DNA of 28,132 bases from Hypsibius dujardini (lineage: Eukaryota > Tardigrada > Eutardigrada > Parachela > Hypsibiidae), in contig LRSR01005460.1 of assembly GCA_001579985.1 (NCBI GenBank), forward strand, positions 1 through 28,132. Direction: 5' to 3'. Made by a program: the position numbers and the translations under genes. Each line of letters opens with the position of its first letter. The first letter of the stretch is position 1. Below, one piece after another: positions 18,370 through 28,132 of this stretch. The notes under the pieces were generated by a model. The model worked only from the letters and a program-made list of their open reading frames with translations, made no database searches and was not told the DNA's origin.

Positions 18370-21300
18370 TTAGTCTAGACGATTATTCCAAGCGGAAAGG
18401 TCTTGCGTCGCTAGTTTCCACCAGAGATCGTGGATGTGGTTGTGACGACACATGTGACTGAAACAAAAACCGGAAAGATTACACGGATTGCAATTACTTT
18501 TAGCCAACTACAAAAACCACATCAAATAATTATGACCAATAAAAACAACTAACCAGAGCAAGATGAAGCCAAGAAGAACGGATGCAATTACAGCTGGTAT
18601 GACGGTGCTGATAACGATGATTGTAGCTGGTGCATCGGATAAAAAAATCATGAGTGACGTTCTAGTGTGTTGACCGTAAGTGCGAGTAATTCGCTTTATA
18701 CCTGGCTTCCCCTTTTCCAGGGCTATTAAATGCCAATCACTGCCCAATTCAACGAAAAATTACAAGTCGTTTTTCTTAACTCTCTGGTAACCGGGTGTTT
18801 TGGGTACGCGGGTAGTACTGGGTCTTGCAAAACATTGCTAGATTAGAGAAGCTGCCGAATGAATCGGCAGGCAACAAGCAGGAAACATTAAGCAGTTCTC
18901 CTGTTAAGCATCATTTCCCAATTTTCCAGACACATTCTAAAAACATTCGGTTAACGCCATTTATCCCTTCATCCAATACACGTTCGAATCAATTCTCCGT
19001 GGAGATGGGTGGTTGTGCATTTTGAATAATACACCACGCTGGTCATTTGCTCTATTCCTGGCAACTTCTTGTTTGAAAAACTGTAAAAAGATCATTTGCG
19101 TTTTTTATAATTTCATCGGGAAGAAACCATTTCATGCAGATATTATCGGACACGCGGGATTCACTGATGCGATTGATTTTGTTTCAAGTGCAATGGTTGA
19201 TTGCTGGATTCGTTTGTAAAATGTTACCGCTACAAAGTAACAACTTGCGGAATCATTGAGCAGCATTAAAACCGATTTCTAATGGTTCCAAAATGTTCAT
19301 GCTGTCTTGCAGATCCGAATTCCAAAATTTCAATAGTATTTAACTTATCACTGAGCAGTCTAGAGCTCTATTTTTTGTGTAACAAAAACACTGCGACTGC
19401 TGGTGCACAAGTCTTCCAACTGTTAGCAAGGTGGTGTTAAGTAGATTTCTTCCATTTTGAGCGAAAAGACTCAAATCGCGCTCTGAAAATCGAATGTGAC
19501 ATGTAAATCTAGCAAGTTGATGCTACCCGGTAGTCATAGAGTTAAAACTGGTCGATGCAAAATGTAATTTGCAATCGAAAGGCATGAGCAGAAAAATCTT
19601 TTACAAATCAGGGGCGGAGCTGATCTCAGAACTTGCGCTTGTGGTGATTGCAGGAAGGACTCAAGGACTTCCCGACTTGGAAACATTTTTTTCTGCTCTC
19701 CCCATTCAGTGGCAAATCAAAATGTGATTGGATAGTGTCAAAAAAACGTAGACCAATTTTCGGTGCATTTTCGCAGTAATTGGCATTGCTTGAAGCCCGA
19801 AAAATGCCAGGAAAAAGGGTAAACTGAGAAAATTATTCTTACTTGAATGTTCCCTGCAGCGCTCTCCCAGAAACCCGCAGACCGGAATAGAGGGCGGAGC
19901 CATATTATCCGGGGTACCCCATAATTGAGCAGCGACCTTGGGCACCACTTGAAGACCATTCTGCGTATGATCGTGAAATAGAACTCTCTGCAACAACCGG
20001 AGTGTCAGGTGTAAAAGATGGAGTGAAATTTCATTCGTCATTAAAGTGATAATATATTGTTTAATTAAGATTTGCAATAATTTAATATATAACAATTAAT
20101 TTAAAATGATTAACGCCGAATGAACGCAGCGAGCTCGTGTTCTAAGTTGACGCCAGACATGAGCAACTCGTGTAAGAAAAACTCCAATTCCATTGCAACT
20201 TTTTTCACAACTCCACTATCCCAACTCCAACTCCACTCTTTTCCCCCATGAGAGCCCACTCCAACTCCACTCCAACTCCAGTCCAACTCCACCCGTCAAA
20301 TATACGTAATAAAAATCAGGAATTTGTTTTTATTTAATTTGCGTTAGTCGTTCGCTAACGACATTCAAACAGAATAATACCACACAAATTGAAAGTGCGT
20401 TCAGTTTTGGCAGGAGCCGTAAAAGCTCAAATCGCAGCAATTTTCAATCGAGAAAATTTCACACAATTCTGCCATAAGAAATTGGACTAGTTCTCACAGC
20501 TGGCAACTCGAAATACTGTTTAAGCCCTTCGGACAAAGAAAAGACTAATCCGTTGCTGAGCCGAGGCAACGCGCATGGCCAATGCTCTAGTGGGCCACGT
20601 CTGATTTCTCTACAATACACCAATCAAATGAAATCTCAAGACCAAAAATTTGATAAAACACAACAATCCCACTCTGCACAGATCAACTCCAACTCCACCT
20701 CCAACTCCAAGCCCGGCTAAAGTCTCCGGAGTGGAGTTGATGGAGTTGAAAAACTCCACAAACAAACAAACACCGGATTCGAAGTTGCCCATCTCTGATT
20801 GGCATCCCTTTTTAACCGGCGTTTATGTTTGTGTGTGTGCAATCTTGAGCACAAACAATCAATTACTGGTGACGTAAATGGGCGTAAGCGGCCACTGCTG
20901 CCGACCATTCGCAGCAAAGCACCTGCTGCGTGCGTAGGGCGCAAGTTTTATTAGTTCCAATAGAGAACCGGGCAAAACCCCGGGGTATGCCGGGGCCCCC
21001 GGGGTTCTTTCCCCGGTATTCCCCGTATTTCCCGGTGGTTGACATAGCAACTCTAAAGGTCTATGATTTGCAATAATTGCATATTTGTAAGTGCGTCTAC
21101 TTAACTTGTTTTGTGCGATCTGCATGAAATAGGTAAATTAGGTACGTTTAACACGCTGACCTCAGAGGCTCGGCCTTTTTTAACTGTGCATACAGTTCGC
21201 TAGCTGGTATTTATTACATTTCTACTTAATTAATTTAACAACGATGTGTAGACGCACCGTGAATTTTCGCATGGACCGGTCAAAGCTCGACAAACAAATC

Positions 21301-24300
21301 TTATTTTGCCGTTTTCCAGCAGCGTCAATAAAAAGTCCGCCGATTGCTTCGGAAGTAAACGTTCGATTACGAAACTGTTGAGCGAGCACCTGCCCGTTCT
21401 TGATGTCGAGATGTTGATGCACTGAATCGTTAATGACCTGAAATGTCTCTGAATGCTAATTGGCGGATCCTGCAATTTCGCGGCGGATTAAGCTGTAAGC
21501 GTACCTTTGCTATCGTCTTCGCCACCAGATAGCTGGTCGTTGCAAATTCGCTGGGCTAATTAAAAAATAAATTTTTTCATTTAAAAGCATAACACATACA
21601 CAGAATAAAATAGTTGCGAATAAACTGTGTTACGTACCGCTCGACCTGGAGGGTAGCTATACCCATACGATTCCTCGGTAGCACGAATAATCTTTTGTTT
21701 GAGTAAACAATCCGCTTCCGAGTCGCGATCGAAGCAAAGTATCATCTGTTTCATGGATCCGAAGGCTTCAAGAGCCACCTAGATTAAAATAAACTGAGTT
21801 GTCTCTTCGGGATTTTGGTTCAACAGTCTCGTCACACGTACGTCATCGTATGTGTCGTTCCGCTGCCATGTTACAGGTCCCAGGGCTTGCTCGGGCAATT
21901 CCAAAACAATCCAAGCCTTTTTGGTATAGCAGAATTCGTGTAATATAAGCTTGTATCGATAATTAATTAATCTAACTGGTCTGGTACTCAAAGAACAACT
22001 TACATAATCAGTGAATGTTTTGTTTTGCTTCAGAGCTTCAATCTATTGGATCAGATAATACTATTTCACAAAAACCAACACTCCTTGGTAGAATACAGTC
22101 GGGGAAAAAAGGTCGACAATAAGAGTGGCTTGTAACGTAATGCGCAGATTAATTTGTTAGTCTGCCAACCAAAAACAAATCTAGTTGTTCTGCTGCCTAC
22201 CATAGTTTTGTTGTGTATGACTCAACATGAAAGAATTCACACAGGCGACAGTGTCCGAACAACACGGAGCGCTTGTCTCGATTGCTTGATTAATAACGTT
22301 TAATTCAGTTATCATGGCGCGAGACCCTTACGGATTATAGCACAGTACACATACAGTGAAATTTAAACTTTTATTATGTTTGTAGCTAATCGATAGAGGA
22401 GGTCAATAGGAATCGATAAAAAATGTTGGGTGAGGAACGTCAAAACTGAAAGAGATTTGGCAGTTCCAATTTGAGGTACAATTAATCAATCAGCCATTAC
22501 AATCCCATGCGCAATGCACGGGATGCAGCTCAAATTGCGCATCGCACTAATATACGTGCAATCAACCAATCAACCATTACGACCCGATCGATTTTTTAAA
22601 AGGAAAACTTAAGACTTACCTATGGTGAAAACTACTCATGGGTTTAAGGCCATATATATTAATGATAATATATATATGTATACATATAATACAATATGTA
22701 TAATATATATAATATGTATAATTGTAATATACATATGTATATATTATTACTATATATTTATTAATGAATAACAGAGCCGTTGCCCAGGTTTGTGCGGTGC
22801 ACCTCGTGGATTGCGCATGGGATTATAATGGTTGATTGGTTGATTGATTGATATCCCGATTTGGAACCGCCTAATCTTTCTCAGTTTTGACTTTCCTCAC
22901 CTAAATGTTTTTTAATCGACGTTCTCTATCGATTGCGATTGACAATATTGTGTTTTACAAAAAATGACGCTCTTTGGTAAAATACTGTTGAACATGCATT
23001 GTACAGGAATATTAACAGTATACGAAAAGACTTCTGTAGTTGGCCATTCTCACCATAATTTTGCGCAGTAAAAGAGGAGCTCCAACCAGAAAAACAACTA
23101 GAAAAGCAAAAATACAATTTAGTGAGCAGCACGTTTGAAATTGTACTTTCCGGAAAGCGCTTTACGATGGGCTGAAATAAAAATAAAAACTATTGGAAAA
23201 ACGAGGTGATCCATTGAAATCATTTAATTTCTATCCTAAATGTTTTTTATTCGATTTACTTGTAGTTTAGTTGAAAAGTTCAAAGAGAGGCTATTTACAC
23301 ATTGTGGCCTCGTTTGCAGTCAAAATTTGGGCAAGAGTGTCCACGCTTGTACCATTATTACACTTTCCCTAAAACGAGTGTCCCGATTTTGCCGCAGACA
23401 GAAACTCATCCTTGCACGGTACTGCTTCCCGGACAAAAATGTCGTTTCTTAATCTCGAACATTAAAAATCCCTGGCAGAACATTTTTTTTCAGTCCACCA
23501 TCTAACCGGTTCCGCCTAATTAAAGTACAAAGAACAAAAATGCAATCCAAAATATCCACAATGTCCAAATATCTAAATATCCCATTAAAAATATCAGAAT
23601 GTTTGTACAAAGAAATTGAATTTCCGTGCTGTATACGGCTCACATGAAATTTTTCCGCACACACAAATAAAATCCTGGTGCTGACAAAATATGTCCTGGG
23701 TGACCTTCCCCCACACAAATATAACACGCTTTTTGTCACGTGGGACAAAATATGCACCTTCAGACTTTTTTATGTGTGCAGGACATGGTTTTGTGTGTTT
23801 TTAGTGTTTGTCCGATCAAAATTACTCCCACACATCACAATGTGTGGGAGTAATTTTGATCGGACAAACACTAAAAAACTTTTGTTAAATTATGCATTTT
23901 TCCCGACAAACCTCGCGATACTTGTGACACTTTTTTTACAAGGTCGCTCAGGTTCGAATTGGCCTGAATCGGGAACGGTTGCAGTTGAAGCCTCCCAGTT
24001 AGAACGATTTCGTTTGAAGCGAACATTTGGTAGATTTGTGGGGGAAACGGAACAGGACTCGAAGTGTCGAAGATGAATCCTACCGTATCCCAGTTGGATG
24101 TCTCACAGAGTTCTCGCATCATCACGGAATATAACCCGAAATCGAATGGTCCCGTCACCAAGGTGGTGGGATAGAGAACTGGATTCAATTGATTGGAGAA
24201 TGTGGCTCCACTGTAAACATGTTTTTCCTCTATCATTATTTCAGAGCTAAACGAGGGGTGGAATTGAGGGTTCAAGTAAGAGATTTAAATCCACAATGGA

Positions 24301-25079
24301 TCTTACCTGGAAAATGCCAAAATGTTCCATTCTGAAAATTTCAGCACGAAAGCTGACATAAAACTTGTACGGATAGGGACGTTAAAATAGAAAAAGACAG
24401 GCATGCGATTGGTCCCGGTACATATAGACACAGACACTAAGAAGTCACAAACACAGACACAGGCACAGACACAGACACAGACACAGACACAGACACAGAC
24501 ACAGACACAGACACAGACACAGACACAGACACAACGGTTTTTTCGGCTTAAAATTTCATTTACAACTTTTACCTCTGGTTAGCTGTCCAAAAATTGTCGA
24601 GTCATCACACCCTGAAACCAGTCAAATGCAACAAACAAACAAAATTATCGGTAAAAATTGCAATCGATAGTTTTTTTGTACCTTTTACCTAGGTATATCA
24701 AAATGAACAGACGGTCGCTGCCGTTTTGTCTGTAATCATAATAGTGCTGAGATATCTGGTCAAAGTAAGCCGATGTATCCCCGCAACCGAGGAGCTCTTT
24801 CCCAGAAACAAAGCTCCGCTTCATCACCAGAGCACCCGCAAATTCTCTATTGACCTCTGTAATGCCGACGTCGAAGCCCGGACTGGCTAACGGAATCGAC
24901 TGCAGCAACATCGGCGGCCACATTCCGTAAATGAGCAGCTCCACCTCCATGCAAGAACAATCCGCCGCTCCGAAAACCAGCGAGCTAATAACGCAACTCA
25001 TCGCCAGCGGTATGGCACTACTAAAATGGCGTAACTTCGAACCTTTTCGCGACGAGAAAATAAGCAGAAGATTTTGCAT
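18370..25079 (-). CDS. ANF-receptor-domain membrane receptor without cyclase (gene B)
   Basis: Paralogue of gene A with identical exon lengths and phases: 25079-24682, 24363-24307, 24210-23912, 23097-23054, 22042-22004, 21916-21842, 21778-21638, 21555-21505, 21437-21258, 19987-19843, 18626-18554 and 18457-18370 (529 residues). Every frame is open and every junction is GT-AG, so it looks functional. Landmarks: signal peptide region FSSAIPLAMSCVISSLVFGA, FSEWNILAFSSGATFSNQLN, VVFLVGAPLLLRKIM, AWIVLELPEQALGPVTW, VCGFLGERC, the same membrane helix as gene A, and tail DLWWKLATQDLSAWNNRLD with a stop at 18370-18372. By eye, exon 3 differs from gene A at 14 of 99 residues, exon 7 at 2 of 47, exon 9 at 3 of 60, and the membrane helix at none. 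No kinase or cyclase exon lies between its end and the start of gene A. The exon 1/2 and exon 11 uncertainties are as for gene A (alternative exon 11 start at 18701). Confidence 0.8.
20154..20797. mobile_element. hAT-like element with ACTCCA repeats in intron 9 of gene B
   Basis: The left end CAGACATGAGCAACTC and the right end, inverse CAGAGATGGGCAACTTC, are alike and of hAT type. Both subterminal zones carry degenerate CCAACTCCACTCC repeats. The flanking octamers GTTGACGC and ATTGGCAT differ only by transitions but agree at just 4 of 8. Gene A lacks the whole 20.1-21.2 kb segment (its intron 9 is 179 bases). The rest of the insertion, about 20800-21210, includes a CCCCGGGG-rich patch near 20980-21040 and no gene. 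Confidence 0.55.
22388..22934. mobile_element. 547-bp foldback MITE in intron 4 of gene B
   Basis: Arms of about 130 bp, starting AATCGATAGAG inward on both sides, share GGTGAGGAA-GTCAAAACTGA, GGC(A)GTTCCAA and ATCCCATGCGCAAT. The word CAATCAACCAATCAACCA, also present in the 3208-3403 element, is subterminal. The centre (22660-22765) is an almost pure AT palindromic tract of TATATA/ATGTAT words. Absent from gene A. Confidence 0.8.
23364..23885. mobile_element. insertion in intron 3 of gene B ending in a perfect hairpin
   Basis: Gene A lacks this segment: ATTACACTTTTGCATT is continuous there. In gene B the two halves are separated by about 500 bases, with ACTTT at both junctions as a possible target duplication. 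The left end (CGAGTGTCCCGAT) and the right end read inward (AGTGTTTGTCCGAT) are similar. The interior has several CACACAAA-type words and no gene. The borders are approximate. Confidence 0.55.
23798..23877. repeat. perfect 38-bp inverted repeat, 4-base loop
   Basis: Arms 23798-23835 and 23840-23877 are exact inverse copies (core CCGATCAAAATTACTCCCAC), with loop CACA. It lies 34 bases from the exon 3 splice donor of gene B (donor at 23911). Transcribed as part of the intron, it would form a stem of 38 pairs. Confidence 0.95.
24424..24535. repeat. (CACAGA)n microsatellite in intron 1 of gene B
   Basis: Counterpart of the tract at 14632-14882, shorter and more uniform. Confidence 0.95.
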
Positions 25080-25765
25080 AGTGTTCAACGTAAAAGTTTG
25101 CCCCTGTGTGCGAGTAAGAAAAATGGTTTTTGCATAATAACACTGTAAACTTGACAAAACAACGCGGTTGACAAGGGCAATGAGGCTGCTTGTTCTGTGT
25201 CAGTTAAAGCATCCATCAACATAGTCATTCTGAAGGGCGTATCCCCCCCCCCCTCACATACACACCCATTCAAACAGGAGGTCCCTTTGGGCCGCCTGCA
25301 ATCATCATGCTTACAATGCGACATTATTCTTTTTCCCGACATATGGACAAATAGCATTTCCGTGTGGGTCTCTCAAAACCCTCCCGAAAAACACTGCCCG
25401 AAATACGGTTACAATCGATAACGGTTAAAATTACTGTCCTAAATACGGTTACAATCGATGGCAGTTACATTTACTGTCTTTAATAACATTTCATATTGCG
25501 TAACAAAGCAAGTTTAACCCTTTTTAGTCTCTGAACCAAAAAGGTGACCAAACGAAGTATCGTTTATCACACCAATTTTATTGGAACTTAGAAGTTTTTC
25601 CAGAATAAATTTGAAGTGTCTCGAAATGGAGAAAATCTTTTCGATTTCAGTAGTTTTGTTAAGCAAAGAGTTTAAAAATATTTAGTGTTAGTAAAGGACG
25701 AATACAGTGTCAATTGACCACTTGTCAGTTGTTTTTGTAGTCAAAGTATTTTTGTCATTGCGAAT

Positions 25766-25835
25766 TCCTTGTTAGCTCAGCGGTATGATCTTTGTCGCAA
25801 TTGAAATGGGCGACGGCTCAATTCGTGGACGTGTA
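25766..25835 (+). ncRNA. tRNA-like sequence, probably head of a tRNA-derived SINE or a tRNA relic
   Basis: TTAGCTCAGCGGTATGA matches the pol III A box and D arm of a tRNA; ACGGCTCAATTCGTG is a weak B box / T arm. A run of eight T follows at 25837, as a pol III terminator would. The anticodon arm does not fold well. Homology between units A and B breaks just here, which suggests a SINE-like insertion in unit B. Weakly supported. Confidence 0.3.
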
Positions 25836-26175
25836 TTTTTTTTCCCATCTTCTCGCCCCTTGAGGCCGGTTGGTCATTGTGAAATTGTAGATGTTTTTGT
25901 ATCCACTTTTGGGATTCAATTATAGATCTGGTATGGAGAAAAAGAGAATGCACCATGTACTTGAGAATGGCGATATACAGCAAGTATTCTGCACAGAGTA
26001 TGTAAACTGCCTGCATCCGCATATATCGATCAGTTGACTTTGTTTTTCCGTCACAGGACAATGCACTGGGGCTCGACGAGAGGCGGTATATAATTCCCCT
26101 GTTCCCCTGTTCCCAAATTAACAAATAGGCTGAATTATTATATTTTTCTCCACATGCACATAGGGCAGACACACA

Positions 26176-26791
26176 GGTCTAGGACGAGCCTAGGAGATCA
26201 GACATTTTGTTTCCACCCCAAAAGCAGGCCTGCCATAGCCTCAATCCGCCACTGTAAGTTGTGCAGCCCTGTGTCACTGGCGGACCAAAAGTGTCTACCG
26301 ACAATTATGGCTTAGGCTATAAGTCCCCCTCCCCTGCCCTCTTCCCCCTTTTTGTCCCCGCCCCTTTTCTATTTTCCCATGTTGACCAATATCCTCTAAC
26401 TCGATAAAATGTGGATTGAGTTTTTAGAATTCTTATTGTTTCCCCATCACAAAAAAAAGGTTCAAACCCTAAATATTGAGTATTGCCCGAACGAGTGCGG
26501 AATGAGAAACGAAAACGCCCACTTTTATCTTCACTCCTACAATTATGGCCACACTGTTTATTCGACCAATGTCCAAATGTCGGGATTTTTACACTAAAAA
26601 GATTGAAAAACACTTGGACTTGGGCTTTCCAAAGTGATCAAATGTTTCATGACCAAAGACTGAGAAAGACCTTTGGTCAGCGCTCGTAGAAGCAACAGGG
26701 GAGGACAACAGTTGGGAAGGGGAAGGGTAGTGGCCCGAAGTGAGGTGGGACTTGTAGCTTAATAAACCGGCAATTGTACAGTTCTACACTT
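26176..26791. other. no gene; two hAT-like termini
   Basis: The block GCCTCAATCCGCCACTG (about 26236-26252) is the inverse of CAGTGGCGGATTGAGGC, a classical hAT end, and CACTGGCGGACC at 26276 is a second such end pointing rightward. Their partner ends were not found. The rest has only short frames without family resemblance. Confidence 0.4.
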
Positions 26792-27023
26792 TTGGCCAGA
26801 AAACTCGGGACGCTCTATTCGTCAAGAGGCAATTTGCTACCACAAGGCTGCAGGTTAAACAAAAAAAGTGCTTTGATTTGAGGCGCAAATAGTTGACCAC
26901 AAGACCACATGGGCAACCTGCAGTACATGAATGCTGCACACTGCACACTTTTTTGTATAGCCTGCAATCTTGTGATAACAAATTGCCTCCTGACAAATCG
27001 AACGTCCCGATTTTTCTGGCCAA
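26792..27023. mobile_element. 232-bp inverted-repeat element
   Basis: Ends TTGGCCAGAAAA and TTTTTCTGGCCAA are inverse copies, and similarity continues for about 65 bp, including TCGGGACG / CGTCCCGA and GAGGCAATTTG / CAAATTGCCTC. Mismatches are many, so it is older than its neighbour. Non-coding; no clear target-site duplication. Confidence 0.75.
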
Positions 27024-27038
27024 GCCAATTTTGGGGTA

Positions 27039-27588
27039 CAGCTGTGTTTGCAACAGCTTCCGGCTGTAAGTCGGACCACCCTCTTTTGGTGTAAGCATAG
27101 ACCACCCTATTGCATTGGTGAATTCCCACAAACCATGAGCGACAAAATTGATTGCTTGATTTTTCCAACAACTCAACTGAATATTCTTTCTATTGATCGA
27201 TTGATTGAGAACGGCATCTCCTCAACTTGTTACTCCACGGAAAGTCAGGGCTCCTTCAGAGGAATGCCCTTCTGGTCGCGCCGGTCCATCACTTTTCAGG
27301 ACCGATTTTCACATTAGCCAAAAATAACCGCCGATTTCTCGAAGGGTCTTCCCTCCACCCTGCATCAAAAAAATTGCCCTGACTTTCCGTGGAATAATAG
27401 ATTGAGGAGGTGCCGTTTTCAATCAATCGATCAATAGAGAGAATATTCAACTGAGCCGTTGGAAAAATCAAGCAATCAATTTTGTCGCTCATGGTTTGTG
27501 GGAATTCACCAATGTAATAGGGTGATCTATGTTTACGCCAAAAGAGGGTGGTCCGACTTACAGCCGGAAGCTGTTGCAAACATAGCTG
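27039..27588. mobile_element. 550-bp Tc1/mariner-type foldback MITE
   Basis: Arms 27039-27250 and 27377-27588 are inverted copies with few mismatches, starting CAGCTGTGTTTGCAACAGC, or CAGCTATGTTTGC at the other end. Both sides are flanked by TA (27037-27038 and 27589-27590). Frames of 89 and 132 codons through the arms mirror each other and are not genes. Confidence 0.85.
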
Positions 27589-27899
27589 TAGTAGAGGCAC
27601 CGGTGCGCTGAGCTCACCTTTGAAGGGGGAGGGGGTGCAGGCAGCAGCCCAAAAAAAACATTTTTTTATTTCTGATAAGAGTCCCACATTTCAGTCTTTT
27701 TGCCTTGCGGGGTTTTATTTCAACGAAACACCCCCGATCCGCCTCGGTGCGCCATTGACTTGCTGTGTGAACTGTGAAAACTGGCTGTCACGTGAGTGAC
27801 AGTGAGCGAGTGTAAGTGTGTCCGTTTCAAGTCATGTGCCGCTTTAAACCCGGTGCATTCCTCCGCAGTCCTTACTACGCGCACTCCCAACTCCCAATT

Positions 27900-28132
27900 C
27901 CCAACTCCTCGACTACGAGTAAGTACAGGATTGGAGAGTAGAGTGGCGTTGCCGCGGAATTGACTGGACGTGGAATTTCACACGAGGACTGGAATGGAAA
28001 TGGAATGAATTGTAAGTGGAATCAATAAAACTGGAAATGGAAGGGTTATTCAATTTGGATTTGGATTTGCAGGGACTTCCATTCCAGTCCAGCATTATTC
28101 CAGTACACTCCAATTCCATCTCATGCAAGCAC
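27900..28132. repeat. degenerate GGAAT/TTCCA-rich repeat, inverted halves
   Basis: The left part repeats TGGAATGGAAATGGAAT-like words, and the right part has the inverse CCATTCCAGTCCAGC and CCAATTCCAT. It resembles the interior of the ACTCCA element in gene B in style and may be one end of another microsatellite-carrying foldback element that continues past the window. Confidence 0.5.

Larger units (their letters stand above)
18290..26175. repeat. tandem duplication unit B
   Basis: Direct copy of 10950-17335. It is about 1.5 kb longer than unit A: insertions in introns 3, 4 and 9 of the receptor gene outweigh the elements that only unit A carries upstream. Order and orientation are the same. 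Confidence 0.9.

Noticed and set aside
23678-24076. 132-codon plus-strand frame across gene B exon 3
   Set aside because: Antisense shadow of exon 3 plus inserted intron sequence.
27048-27687. Two matching frames of 89 and 132 codons on opposite strands
   Set aside because: They are the two arms of one foldback element, so the similarity is structural, not a gene pair.

Overview
The window reads as nuclear DNA of an invertebrate animal. It has short exons with GT-AG splice sites, a receptor of the natriuretic-peptide / receptor guanylate cyclase family, a 5'-truncated non-LTR retrotransposon, a decayed pogo-type transposase and many small non-autonomous DNA transposons (MITEs). No operons or bacterial signals are seen. 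A small ecdysozoan such as a tardigrade would fit, but this is only an impression; nothing here names the species.

The main content is a tandem pair of minus-strand genes. Gene A (11061-15425) and gene B (18370-25079) lie in two homologous blocks of about 6.4 and 7.9 kb (10950-17335 and 18290-26175). I could splice each into twelve exons with matching phases. Each model encodes 529 residues: signal peptide, an ANF-receptor (periplasmic-binding-protein type I) ligand-binding domain, a membrane-proximal CGF...C motif, one transmembrane helix and a cytoplasmic tail of about 29 residues. The tail starts like the juxtamembrane region of a receptor guanylate cyclase and then stops. No kinase-homology or cyclase exon was recognised downstream of either copy. 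The architecture is that of a cyclase-less clearance receptor (NPR-C-like), apparently derived from a receptor guanylate cyclase.

Left arm, 1-10.9 kb: two well-bounded MITEs (472-700 with TA duplications; 832-1126, hAT-like with a perfect 8-bp duplication); a probable last exon of a plus-strand class A GPCR (1987-2193); a 43-bp tandem repeat; two more foldback elements; two related plus-strand proline-rich exons (4360-4686 and 6199-6636); a broken pogo/CENP-B-type transposase on the minus strand (7322-7742); and the retrotransposon (8595-10247). About 4.75-6.0 kb and 10.3-10.9 kb hold nothing I can name.

Between and inside the duplicated genes, most size differences come from inserted foldback elements: 13605-13749 in gene A; about 20.1-21.2 kb, 22388-22934 and 23.37-23.88 kb in gene B; and 15806-16057, 16419-16815 and 17519-18286 in the spacer. 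Because the two blocks are paralogous, several insertions can be compared with their empty site in the other copy. Right arm, 26.2-28.1 kb: two further inverted-repeat elements (26792-27023, 27039-27588) and degenerate GGAAT-rich repeats, with no gene recognised.
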